NCBI GenBank assembly: GCA_025210265.1
Contig: JAOASD010000007.1
Location: 62,001-126,000 of the forward strand
Length of the DNA stretch: 64,000 bases
Reading direction: 5' to 3'
From: Pelagimonas sp.
GTDB lineage: Bacteria > Pseudomonadota > Alphaproteobacteria > Rhodobacterales > Rhodobacteraceae
Shown piece by piece: positions 16,579 through 24,474 of the stretch. Position numbers and translations under genes: made by a program. How positions within the stretch are numbered: position 1 is the stretch's first letter; every line of letters starts with the position of its first letter. Under the pieces are notes generated by a model. The model did not search any database and was not told the origin of the DNA. It worked only from the letters and a program-made list of their open reading frames with translations.

Positions 16579-18087
16579 ATGCCCACCCTCGCCGAAAACA
16601 TGGCCACGTTGGACCGCCATCTTGCCCGGTTCAAGCAGACCGGCATCCTGAACCGCATCAATGGCGCAGACCACCCCGGCAGTGCAGGCACATTCCAAAC
16701 CACAACGCCGGTGGACAAATCGGTGATCTGCGAGGTGGCCCATGGCACCGCCACTGATATCGACGCTGCTGCGGCTGCGGCCCATGATGCCTTTGCCGCC
16801 TGGCGCGACATGCCCGCCGCCCAGCGCCGCAAGATCCTGCTGGCGATCGCCGATGGCATCGAAGCCCGCGCCGAAGAAATCGCCCTGTGCGAATGCTGGG
16901 ACACTGGCCAGACCCTGCGTTTTATGTCAAAGGCCGCGCTGCGTGGCGCTGAAAACTTTCGCTATTTTGCGGATCAGGTGATCCAGGCCCGCGACGGCCA
17001 GCATCTGAAAAGCCCCACGCTGATGAATGTCACCACACGCGTTCCGATCGGCCCGGTGGGCGTGATCACCCCCTGGAACACACCTTTCATGCTGTCGACC
17101 TGGAAAATCGCTCCGGCGCTGGCAGCGGGCTGTACCGTGGTGCACAAACCGGCCGAGGCCTCGCCCCTCACCGCCCGCCTGCTGGTGGAAATCGCCGAAG
17201 AGGCCGGCCTGCCCAAAGGCGTTCTGAACACCGTGAACGGGTTCGGTGACGAGGCCGGCAAGGCGCTGTGCGAACACCCGAAAATCAAGGCCATCGCCTT
17301 TGTGGGCGAAAGCCGCACAGGCAGCCAGATCGTCAAGCAGGGCGCTGACACACATAAACGCAACCATCTGGAACTGGGCGGGAAAAACCCGGTCATCGTG
17401 TTTGACGACGCGGATCTGGATCGCGCGCTGGATGCGGTGATCTTCATGATTTATTCGATCAATGGCGAACGCTGCACCTCGTCCTCGCGCCTGCTGATCC
17501 AGGACACGATCCGCGCGGAGTTCGAGGCCAAGCTGATCGAACGGGTGAACAAGATCAAGGTCGGGCATCCGCTGGATCCGGCGACCGAAATCGGCCCGCT
17601 GGTCACAGAGGAGCATTTCAACAAGGTCACCTCTTATTTTGATATTGCCAAAGCGGAGGGCGCGACCGTGGCCGCGGGCGGTGTGGCCACCGGGGACGCG
17701 GGCTATTTTGTGCGCCCGACCCTGTTCACACATGCCGACAACACCATGCGCATCGCGCGCGAGGAAATCTTTGGCCCCGTGCTGACATCGATCCCGTTCA
17801 GCACTGAGGAAGAGGCGCTGTCGATGGCCAATGACACCGACTATGGCCTGACCGGATATATCTGGACCAATGATCTGACCCGCGCGCTGCGATTTTCAGA
17901 TGCGCTGGAGGCCGGAATGATCTGGGTGAACTCGGAAAATGTGCGCCATCTGCCCACGCCCTTTGGCGGGGTCAAGGCCAGCGGCATCGGCCGGGATGGC
18001 GGCGATTGGAGCTTTGAGTTCTACATGGAGCAAAAGCTTATCGGGTTCGCCACCGGATCGCATAAAATCACCCGGCTTGGGGTCTGA
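16579..18087 (+). CDS. hpaE: 5-carboxymethyl-2-hydroxymuconate semialdehyde dehydrogenase
   Basis: The 502-residue NAD-dependent aldehyde dehydrogenase has the motif TPWNTPFMLSTWKIAPALAAGCTVVHKPAE, catalytic Glu in LELGGKNPVIVF and nucleophilic Cys in NGERCTSSSRLL. The overall sequence is of the HpaE branch. It oxidises the ring-cleavage product of 3,4-dihydroxyphenylacetate to 5-carboxymethyl-2-hydroxymuconate. It starts 3 nt after hpaF. Downstream, the 86-nt gap to hpaD contains a double-hairpin element. Confidence 0.92.
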   Translation: MPTLAENMATLDRHLARFKQTGILNRINGADHPGSAGTFQTTTPVDKSVICEVAHGTATDIDAAAAAAHDAFAAWRDMPAAQRRKILLAIADGIEARAEEIALCECWDTGQTLRFMSKAALRGAENFRYFADQVIQARDGQHLKSPTLMNVTTRVPIGPVGVITPWNTPFMLSTWKIAPALAAGCTVVHKPAEASPLTARLLVEIAEEAGLPKGVLNTVNGFGDEAGKALCEHPKIKAIAFVGESRTGSQIVKQGADTHKRNHLELGGKNPVIVFDDADLDRALDAVIFMIYSINGERCTSSSRLLIQDTIRAEFEAKLIERVNKIKVGHPLDPATEIGPLVTEEHFNKVTSYFDIAKAEGATVAAGGVATGDAGYFVRPTLFTHADNTMRIAREEIFGPVLTSIPFSTEEEALSMANDTDYGLTGYIWTNDLTRALRFSDALEAGMIWVNSENVRHLPTPFGGVKASGIGRDGGDWSFEFYMEQKLIGFATGSHKITRLGV

Positions 18088-18107
18088 CCCTGCCCTCACC
18101 TTCGGCG

Positions 18108-18153
18108 TCATTTTCCTTGAAGGAAAATGACCCTGAATTTTTCCAAAATTCAG
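18108..18153 (+). repeat. Double-hairpin dispersed element, copy B
   Basis: TCATTTTCCTT (18108-18118) pairs with 18120-18130 around a central G. After CC, CTGAATTTT (18133-18141) pairs with AAAATTCAG (18145-18153) across TCC. GGCGTC ends at 18109, overlapping the first stem, as in copy A. It sits between hpaE and hpaD, where it could stabilise or process the operon mRNA. Confidence 0.8.
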
Positions 18154-18173
18154 CCCCCTTTCAGGAGCCTCTT

Positions 18174-19157
18174 ATGCCTGTCCCCGCCCCCAACCTGTAC
18201 CCGGATTTCAACACGATACGCCTGTCCCATGTCTGTCTGAATGTATCCGACCTCAGCGCATCCAAAACCTTTTACACCGACATCCTGGGCCTGCAGGTCA
18301 CGGATGAAACCGACAGCCATGTTTATCTGCGCGCCATGGAAGAGCGCGGCCATCATTGCGTGATCCTGCAGAAATCGGATGATCCCGGCACGGTCGAGGT
18401 GATGGGGTTCAAAACCTTTGACGAGGCCGATCTGGACAAGGCCGAGGCCTATTTCCAGTCCAAAGGCCGCCCGACGCAATGGGTGGACCGCCCCTATCAG
18501 GGCCGCACCCTGCTGACCTCGGACAATATGGGCATCCCGCTGGAATTTTATCACCACATGGACCGGCTCGCGCCGATCCACCAGAAATACGCCCTGTATC
18601 GCGGGGTAAAGCCGCTGCGCATCGACCATTTCAACTGCTTCAGCAGCAATGTCGACGACAGCGTGGCCTTTTATTCCGATTTCGGGTTCCGCGTCACTGA
18701 ATATACCGAAGACGAAGAAACAGGCCATCTGTGGGCGGCCTGGCTGCACCGCAAAGGCGGCGTGCATGACATGGCCTTTACCAACGGCACCGGCCCGCGG
18801 ATGCACCATGTGGCGTTCTGGGTGCCCACGCCGCTCAACATCATCGACCTGCTGGATCTGATGTCGACCACCGGCTATGTGGACAATATCGAACGCGGCC
18901 CCGGTCGCCACGGCATTTCCAATGCCTTTTTCCTGTATATCCTTGATCCCGATGGCCACCGGATCGAAATCTATTGTTCCGATTATCAGACCGTCGACCC
19001 GGATCTTGAGCCGATCAAATGGGATCTGAAAGACCCGCAGCGCCAAACCCTTTGGGGGGCCGCAGCGCCGCGCAGCTGGTTTGAGCATGGCACCAACTTT
19101 GTCGGGGTCGACACACAGGACGCCGCGCTGCAGGCGACCCCCATCATCGCACCGTAA
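18174..19157 (+). CDS. hpaD: 3,4-dihydroxyphenylacetate (homoprotocatechuate) 2,3-dioxygenase
   Basis: This is a 327-residue extradiol ring-cleavage dioxygenase of the VOC/type I family with two paired domains: residues about 15-140 and, in the second half, the metal site. Ligands are recognisable as the His of LRIDHFN, the His of RMHHVAFW and the Glu of HRIEIYCSDY. It opens the catechol ring of 3,4-dihydroxyphenylacetate. The start is set at 18174, 7 nt after AGGAG. An in-frame ATG at 18117 lies inside the hairpin element and would add a non-conserved leader. Confidence 0.93.
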   Translation: MPVPAPNLYPDFNTIRLSHVCLNVSDLSASKTFYTDILGLQVTDETDSHVYLRAMEERGHHCVILQKSDDPGTVEVMGFKTFDEADLDKAEAYFQSKGRPTQWVDRPYQGRTLLTSDNMGIPLEFYHHMDRLAPIHQKYALYRGVKPLRIDHFNCFSSNVDDSVAFYSDFGFRVTEYTEDEETGHLWAAWLHRKGGVHDMAFTNGTGPRMHHVAFWVPTPLNIIDLLDLMSTTGYVDNIERGPGRHGISNAFFLYILDPDGHRIEIYCSDYQTVDPDLEPIKWDLKDPQRQTLWGAAAPRSWFEHGTNFVGVDTQDAALQATPIIAP

Positions 19158-19168
19158 AAGAGGGTTTC

Positions 19169-20566
19169 ATGGACTGGGACGACTTCGCCCACTGGGGCAC
19201 CCATATTTCAAACTGGGCAGCAGACTATCACAAGACGCTGGCACAGCGTCCGGTCCGCGCCCAGACCGCCCCCGGCGAGATCGCCGCACAGCTGCCCCCG
19301 ACCCCGCCAGAACAGGGCGAGGCCATGGCCCATATTCTAACGGATTTCGAACAGATCGTCATGCCGGGGATGACCCATTGGCAGCATCCCCGGTTTTTCG
19401 CCTATTTTCCCGCCAATGCTGCGCCGCCCTCTATGCTGGCGGAAATGCTGGTCACCACCATCGCTGCGCAATGCATGTTGTGGCAGACATCCCCCGCCGC
19501 GACCGAGGTGGAAACCGTCATGGTGGATTGGCTGCGGCAGGCCATGGGGCTGCCCGACGGGTATACGGGGGTGATCCAGGACAGCGCCTCTTCGGCGACG
19601 CTGTCGGCGGTGCTGACCATGCGCGAACGGGCCACCGGCTTTACCGGCAACCGCGATGGTGTGTCAGGCAAAGGCCATCTGCGCATCTATTGTTCCGATC
19701 AGGTGCACAGCTCGATTGATCGCGCCTGCTGGGTCGCGGGGATTGGGCAGGACAATCTGGTCAAGATCGGCACAACCGGCCCGACCCATGGCATTGACCC
19801 CGCCGCCCTTGAGGCCGCGATCCTCGCCGACAAAGCCGCCGGTTACACACCTGCCGGGATTGTCGCCATCACCGGCGGCACCGGGATCGGAGCCTGCGAC
19901 GACCTGCTGGCCGTGTCCCGGATTGCGCAGCGGTACGGCCTTTACACCCATCTTGATGCAGCCTGGGCCGGATCCGCCATGATTTGCCCGGAATTTCGCA
20001 CCCAGTTCTGGCGCGGAGCCGAAACCTATGACTCACTCGTCTTTAACCCGCATAAATGGCTGGGCGCACAGTTCGATTGTTCGGTCCAGTTTCTTGCCGA
20101 CCCGCAGCCCCAGCTCGACACTCTGAAGATTGAACCGGAATACCTGAAAACCACCGGGGCGCAGGTCACGAATTTTTCGGAATGGACCATCCCGCTGGGC
20201 CGACGCTTTCGGGCGTTGAAAATCTGGTTTCTGCTGCGCGCCTACGGGCTGGAGGGTCTGCGGGACAGGCTGCGCAACCACGTGACCTGGGCTGCCGAGG
20301 TCGCCACCGCAATCGAACAAATCGAAGGCTTTGAAATCTGCACCGGTCCGATCCTGTCCCTGTTTTCCTTTCGCTGCCCCGGTGATGACGCCATGCAGCA
20401 AAGGCTGGTGGATGCGTTGAATGATGACGGGCGGATCTACCTGACACAGGGTATGTTCGACGGGCGCAAAATCATCCGATTTCAGGTCGGTCAGTTCGAC
20501 ACAACACGCGATGATGTGATGCTGGCCGCCGAGGTCATCCGCGATGTCTGGGAGAATTTGACATGA
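19169..20566 (+). CDS. PLP-dependent aromatic-L-amino-acid decarboxylase family protein
   Basis: This 465-residue group II decarboxylase-fold enzyme has the family N-terminus with HWQHPRFFAYFPANAAPPSMLAEML, the PLP-stacking region QDSASSATLSAVLTMRER, and the Schiff-base lysine in FNPHKWLGAQFDCS. The family decarboxylates L-DOPA, tyrosine, phenylalanine or tryptophan; some members instead perform decarboxylation-oxidative deamination to arylacetaldehydes. Its position inside the hpa operon, with hpaG starting four bases before its end, points to an aromatic amine or aldehyde that feeds 3,4-dihydroxyphenylacetate. The exact substrate is not readable from sequence. Confidence 0.85.
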   Translation: MDWDDFAHWGTHISNWAADYHKTLAQRPVRAQTAPGEIAAQLPPTPPEQGEAMAHILTDFEQIVMPGMTHWQHPRFFAYFPANAAPPSMLAEMLVTTIAAQCMLWQTSPAATEVETVMVDWLRQAMGLPDGYTGVIQDSASSATLSAVLTMRERATGFTGNRDGVSGKGHLRIYCSDQVHSSIDRACWVAGIGQDNLVKIGTTGPTHGIDPAALEAAILADKAAGYTPAGIVAITGGTGIGACDDLLAVSRIAQRYGLYTHLDAAWAGSAMICPEFRTQFWRGAETYDSLVFNPHKWLGAQFDCSVQFLADPQPQLDTLKIEPEYLKTTGAQVTNFSEWTIPLGRRFRALKIWFLLRAYGLEGLRDRLRNHVTWAAEVATAIEQIEGFEICTGPILSLFSFRCPGDDAMQQRLVDALNDDGRIYLTQGMFDGRKIIRFQVGQFDTTRDDVMLAAEVIRDVWENLT

Positions 20567-21417
20567 GATTCGCAACCTATTGCGCCGAGGGCGAAACCTT
20601 TTTCGGTGCCATCACCGAGGCCGGAGCCATCGCGCTGAACGACGCCTTTCCACAGCAAAGCAGCCTGTACGAGGTGATCGCCGCGGGTGCCTTTGCTCAA
20701 CTGGCCAAGGCCGCCGCCGGGCGCGATGTGACCCACACGGATTTCATGTTCGAGATGGTGATGCCCGATGTCCGTCGCATCCTTTGCGTCGGGGTGAACT
20801 TTCCAGATCGCAATGCCGAATACAAAGATGGCAGCGCGCAGCCCAAATACATGTCGCTGTTCCCGCGTTTCGCCAGCGGCTTTACCGGCCATGACCAGCC
20901 ACTGATCCGCCCGCCGGAAAACCACACGCTGGATTATGAGGGCGAGGTCGCCATCGTGATCGGCAAGGCAGGCCGCCGCATCAGCCAGGCAGATGCCTAT
21001 GATCATATCGCGGCGCTGACCCTGTGTAACGAAGGCACGATCCGCGACTGGGTGCGCCACGCAAAATTCAACGTGACCCAGGGCAAGAACTGGGACCGCT
21101 CCGGCGCGATTGGCCCCTGGCTGGTGCCTTTTACCGATGCCGCCCAGCTGGATGATGCGCGCATTCAGACCCGCGTGAATGGAGAGCTGCGTCAGGATGA
21201 TACGCTGAACCGGATGATGTTCCCGATCCGGCGCGAGATCGAATATATCTCGACCTTCATGACCCTGCAGCCGGGCGACATCATCGTCACGGGCACCCCC
21301 ACCGGTGCAGGCGCGCGGTTTGATCCGCCGCGCTATCTGGAGCCGGGCGATGTGGTGGAAATCAGCGTCGAGGGCATCGGCACCCTCAGCAACACAATCG
21401 AGGACGAAGCGGTATGA
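20563..21417 (+). CDS. hpaG: FAH-family HpaG: 5-oxopent-3-ene-1,2,5-tricarboxylate decarboxylase/isomerase, single-domain form
   Basis: The 284-residue FAH-fold enzyme has ILCVGVNFPDRNAEY, the acidic metal ligands in LDYEGEVAIVIG and the closing GDIIVTGTPTGAG loop. In E. coli, HpaG is a fusion of two FAH domains (decarboxylase and isomerase); this protein is only one domain long. It therefore either does both steps or shares the work with HpaF. Its ATG overlaps the decarboxylase stop and its stop overlaps hpaH. Confidence 0.8.
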   Translation: MRFATYCAEGETFFGAITEAGAIALNDAFPQQSSLYEVIAAGAFAQLAKAAAGRDVTHTDFMFEMVMPDVRRILCVGVNFPDRNAEYKDGSAQPKYMSLFPRFASGFTGHDQPLIRPPENHTLDYEGEVAIVIGKAGRRISQADAYDHIAALTLCNEGTIRDWVRHAKFNVTQGKNWDRSGAIGPWLVPFTDAAQLDDARIQTRVNGELRQDDTLNRMMFPIRREIEYISTFMTLQPGDIIVTGTPTGAGARFDPPRYLEPGDVVEISVEGIGTLSNTIEDEAV

Positions 21418-22214
21418 CACCCAAAGATCACGCCCGCGCCGCCGCCGATCTGTTGCAGGCAGAACAGACCGGTCAGCAGATCGGTCTTTTGACCCTGCGC
21501 CATCCTGAAATGGGTATGGATGATGCCTATGAGGTGCAGAACGCGATCTATCGCGCCAAGCTGGCCGAAGGGCGCAAGGTGATCGGCTGGAAAATCGGCC
21601 TGACCTCCAAGGCGATGCAATATGCGCTGAATATCGACATTCCCGACAGCGGGATCCTGTTTGATGACATGCTGTTTGAAAACGGCAGCACCGTGCCTGC
21701 CGGGCGCTTTATCCAGCCTCGGATCGAGGCGGAAATCGCCTTTGTCATGAAAGACGCGATTGGCGGGGCCGATGTGACCCGCGCCGATGTGATTGCAGCG
21801 ACGGATTACGTGGCACCCTCGATCGAAATCCTCGACACCCGCATCCAGCGCAGCGACCCGGACACAGGCAAAGCCCGCACTGTGTTTGACACGATCAGCG
21901 ACAATGCCGCCAATGCGGGGATCGTTCTGGGGCCGCAGCGCCACGCGGTAGATGCGTTTGACCTGCGCTGGGTTGGCGCGCTGACCTTCCGCAACGATGA
22001 GATCGAGGAAACCGGTCTGGGCGCGGGTGTGCTGAATGATCCGGTGCAAAGCGTCGTCTGGCTGGCCCGGCGCATGGCGCAATATGGCCAAAGCATCGCG
22101 CCGGGGCAGATCATCCTGTCGGGCAGCTTTATCCGCCCCGTTGAATGCCCGTCAGGCAGTGACATTCACGCCGATTTCGGCACATTCGGCAGTGTCGACA
22201 TTCGCTTTGCCTGA
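21414..22214 (+). CDS. hpaH: 2-oxo-hept-4-ene-1,7-dioate hydratase
   Basis: The 266-residue protein of the HpaH/MhpD hydratase family is a relative of the FAH fold. Motifs are VIGWKIGLTSKAMQYAL, PRIEAEIAFVMK (metal ligands) and VAPSIEILDTRI, and the C-terminal half carries SGSFIRPVECPSGSDIHADFG. It hydrates 2-oxo-hept-4-ene-1,7-dioate to the 4-hydroxy compound, the substrate of HpaI. It is coupled to hpaG by an ATGA overlap. Confidence 0.92.
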   Translation: MTPKDHARAAADLLQAEQTGQQIGLLTLRHPEMGMDDAYEVQNAIYRAKLAEGRKVIGWKIGLTSKAMQYALNIDIPDSGILFDDMLFENGSTVPAGRFIQPRIEAEIAFVMKDAIGGADVTRADVIAATDYVAPSIEILDTRIQRSDPDTGKARTVFDTISDNAANAGIVLGPQRHAVDAFDLRWVGALTFRNDEIEETGLGAGVLNDPVQSVVWLARRMAQYGQSIAPGQIILSGSFIRPVECPSGSDIHADFGTFGSVDIRFA

Positions 22215-22253
22215 CCGGCTTCACGTGAATCACCAAAACCAGCAGGAGCCCCC

Positions 22254-23033
22254 ATGCCCGCACCGCATAACCCGTTCAAAGCCGCGCTGAAGGCCGGTCA
22301 GCTGCAACTTGGCTGCTGGCTGGGGCTGGCCGATCCCTATATCGCCGAGATCAGCGGCTCTGCCGGGTTTGACTGGCTGGTCGTGGATGGCGAACATGCG
22401 CCCAATGACCTGCGTTCGATCACCGGGCAACTACAAGTGCTGGCCGCCTCGGACAGCCACGCGGTGGTGCGTCCGCCGATTGGCGAAGTCTGGATGATCA
22501 AGCAATTTCTGGACGCCGGAGCGCAGACCCTGCTTATCCCGATGATCGAAAGCGCCGAACAGGCGCAGCTGATGGTCGATGCGGTCACTTACCCGCCGCA
22601 TGGCATTCGCGGGGTCGGCTCGGCGCTGGCGCGGGCCTCCAGTTTTTCCGCAATCCCTGATTATCTTGCCACAGCGCGGGATGAAATCTGCCTGCTAGTG
22701 CAGGTCGAAAACCGCGCAGGCATGGCGGCGCTGGATGATATTCTGAAGGTCGACGGGATTGACGGGGTGTTTATCGGCCCTGCCGATCTGGCCGCGGATA
22801 TGGGATATGGCAACCAGACCAGCGCCCCCGAGGTCAAAGAGGCCATTCTGGACGCCATGCACCGCATCACCGCCGCAGGCAAAGCCGCTGGGATCCTCAC
22901 TCTGGATCCCGAAATGCAGAAGGCCAGCCGCGACGCTGGCGCGCGGTTCATCGCGACCGAGATCGACGTGACCCTGTTGGCCAAAGGGATGCGCAGCGCA
23001 GCGAACCGCGCCGCGACGCAGCTAAAAGGCTAA
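22254..23033 (+). CDS. hpaI: 4-hydroxy-2-oxoheptane-1,7-dioate aldolase
   Basis: This 259-residue class II pyruvate aldolase of the HpcH/HpaI family has catalytic and metal-binding residues in DWLVVDGEHAPND, LLIPMIESAEQAQ, GIRGVG and FIGPADLAADMG. It splits 4-hydroxy-2-oxoheptane-1,7-dioate into pyruvate and succinate semialdehyde, the last step of the pathway. AGGAG lies 7 nt before the start. It is the last gene of the operon and nearly abuts the convergent universal stress gene (3 nt). Confidence 0.92.
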   Translation: MPAPHNPFKAALKAGQLQLGCWLGLADPYIAEISGSAGFDWLVVDGEHAPNDLRSITGQLQVLAASDSHAVVRPPIGEVWMIKQFLDAGAQTLLIPMIESAEQAQLMVDAVTYPPHGIRGVGSALARASSFSAIPDYLATARDEICLLVQVENRAGMAALDDILKVDGIDGVFIGPADLAADMGYGNQTSAPEVKEAILDAMHRITAAGKAAGILTLDPEMQKASRDAGARFIATEIDVTLLAKGMRSAANRAATQLKG

Positions 23034-23036
23034 ACC

Positions 23037-23450
23037 CTAACGCAGCACATGCACCGCACAGGCGGCGTGCCGGACAACCTGGCTCGCCGTGGATCCCAGC
23101 AACAGATCCTGCATCCCCGGTCGATGCGAGGCAATCACGATCAGGTCGGTCCCGGCCTCTTCGGCCCAATCTAGGATGGTGCGGCCCGAATGCCCCCCGA
23201 CAACCTGCGACACGGCACCGGGCACGGCGCTTGCCATGGCGGCCAGCTCAGCCGTGATCGCCGCGCGGGTCTCGGCCAGATATTCCTTGGGCAGGTAGTT
23301 CACCGCGTAACCCGGCACCTGTTCGATCACATGTAGCAACGTAATCTGTGCGCCCTCGGCGGCCAACGCACGGGCCACCCGGAGCGCCGCCTGCGCCTTT
23401 GTGTTGTCGTCTTCTTCAAACGCCACGGGGACAAGAATATTGTGATACAT
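23037..23450 (-). CDS. Universal stress protein, UspA family
   Basis: This 137-residue single-domain Usp starts MYHNILVPVAFEEDD. The nucleotide-binding C-terminal motif is present: VVGGHSGRTILDWAEEAGTDLIVIASHRPGMQDLLLGSTASQVVRHAACAVHVLR (G-2X-G-9X-G-S type). Such proteins bind ATP and respond to starvation or oxygen limitation. The start at 23450 is chosen because the upstream in-frame extension is not family-like. An FNR-type dyad lies 61 nt upstream. Confidence 0.9.
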   Translation of the reverse strand: MYHNILVPVAFEEDDNTKAQAALRVARALAAEGAQITLLHVIEQVPGYAVNYLPKEYLAETRAAITAELAAMASAVPGAVSQVVGGHSGRTILDWAEEAGTDLIVIASHRPGMQDLLLGSTASQVVRHAACAVHVLR

Positions 23451-23510
23451 CTTGGGCCTCTCTTTGTTTTGCGTCTGTCCCCATCCTGCACCAACCCAGC
23501 CGCCTGCGCC

Positions 23511-23524
23511 TTGACGCAGGTCAT
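23511..23524. promoter_or_regulatory. Candidate FnrL-type box upstream of the universal stress gene
   Basis: TTGAC-GCAG-GTCAT matches the FNR/FnrL consensus TTGAY-N4-RTCAA except for the last base. It is centred about 67 nt before the usp start, a normal distance for activation. Oxygen control of Usp genes by FNR-type regulators is known in Rhodobacter relatives, but no expression evidence is available here. Confidence 0.35.
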
Positions 23525-23670
23525 GCCGTGCTTTCGCCACATTTTCGCCACCGCCGGGGCCTAGAGAAACAAAACGGGATCAGAAGATGCCACGCCGCAC
23601 CGTTTCCACGCCAGAATGACAGCGAAGCGGGGCTTAGCTGCCGCCTGCGCGGCTGACATGAGGCCATCCC

Positions 23671-24357
23671 ATGCGCTATCTGATCATCGGACACCCCGCC
23701 GACATGCCCACGCTTGACGCCGCACTGCGCGCCAACGGAACCCTGCTCAGCTGGCAAAACGCCGCCGATGCTCTGCGCGAATTTCTGACGCTGGGCCAGT
23801 ATGATCTGATCCTGACAGATGGGCGACTGCCTGCGGGCCTGTCCCTGGCAGAGCTGGCGCGCAACCCCCGCCACGCGGCGCTGGCCCTGCGCGCAACGGC
23901 ACCTGAACCCGCACAGGTTGCAGACTGGCTGGGGCATGGGGTCGATATGGTGCTGGATGCCCGCGCACCACAGGATGAAACGGCGGCCCGGCTGGCGGCG
24001 CTGGCCCGCCGGGCCCACGGGGCACCGCAACCCGATCTGGCACTGGGCCCTTTGCGGATTGACCTGCAGCAGCGCCGGGCGCAGGTCTTGGGCGCGGCCC
24101 TCTCGCTGCCGCCCAAAACCTATGAAGTGCTGGAATATCTGGCGCTGCGCCCCGGTCAGCTGATTTCACGCGACATGCTGACCACCCATGTTTACGGGTT
24201 CGAAGACGAACCCGATCCGCGCATCTTTGACGTCTATATCTGCAACCTGCGCGCCGCGCTGGATCAGATCGCAGAGTCGCTGCAAATCGACACGATCCGG
24301 GGCTGTGGCTATCGGTTGACCCTGCTGGATCCGGCCACGGATGCCTGCGCCGCCTGA
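23671..24357 (+). CDS. CtrA-like winged-helix regulator with degenerate receiver domain
   Basis: This is a 228-residue OmpR/PhoB-type protein. The C-terminal DNA-binding domain is strikingly CtrA-like (LSLPPKTYEVLEYLALRPGQ, then THVYGFEDEPDPRIFDVYICNLRAAL, then IRGCGYRL). The receiver keeps the phospho-acceptor position (Asp50 in YDLILTDGRLP). It lacks the acidic pair near residue 8 (IIGHPADM) and the conserved C-terminal Thr and Lys, so conventional phosphorylation is doubtful. No histidine kinase is adjacent. It could be a phosphorylation-independent regulator of CtrA-type targets. Confidence 0.75.
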   Translation: MRYLIIGHPADMPTLDAALRANGTLLSWQNAADALREFLTLGQYDLILTDGRLPAGLSLAELARNPRHAALALRATAPEPAQVADWLGHGVDMVLDARAPQDETAARLAALARRAHGAPQPDLALGPLRIDLQQRRAQVLGAALSLPPKTYEVLEYLALRPGQLISRDMLTTHVYGFEDEPDPRIFDVYICNLRAALDQIAESLQIDTIRGCGYRLTLLDPATDACAA

Positions 24358-24474
24358 CCCGTTTTCCTTGACACTGCCACCGCCACGGGGCCAAACAGGA
24401 AGGATAAGAACAAGGCCGGGGCACAAACGCACCCGACCCAGACCAGAGCAGCCGCGCCAGCAGACAGGATCGTC

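Noticed and set aside
22220..22229. TTCACGTGAA palindrome between hpaH and hpaI
   Set aside because: A 10-bp palindrome inside a 39-nt gap of one operon is not enough to claim an operator; no second copy was noticed.
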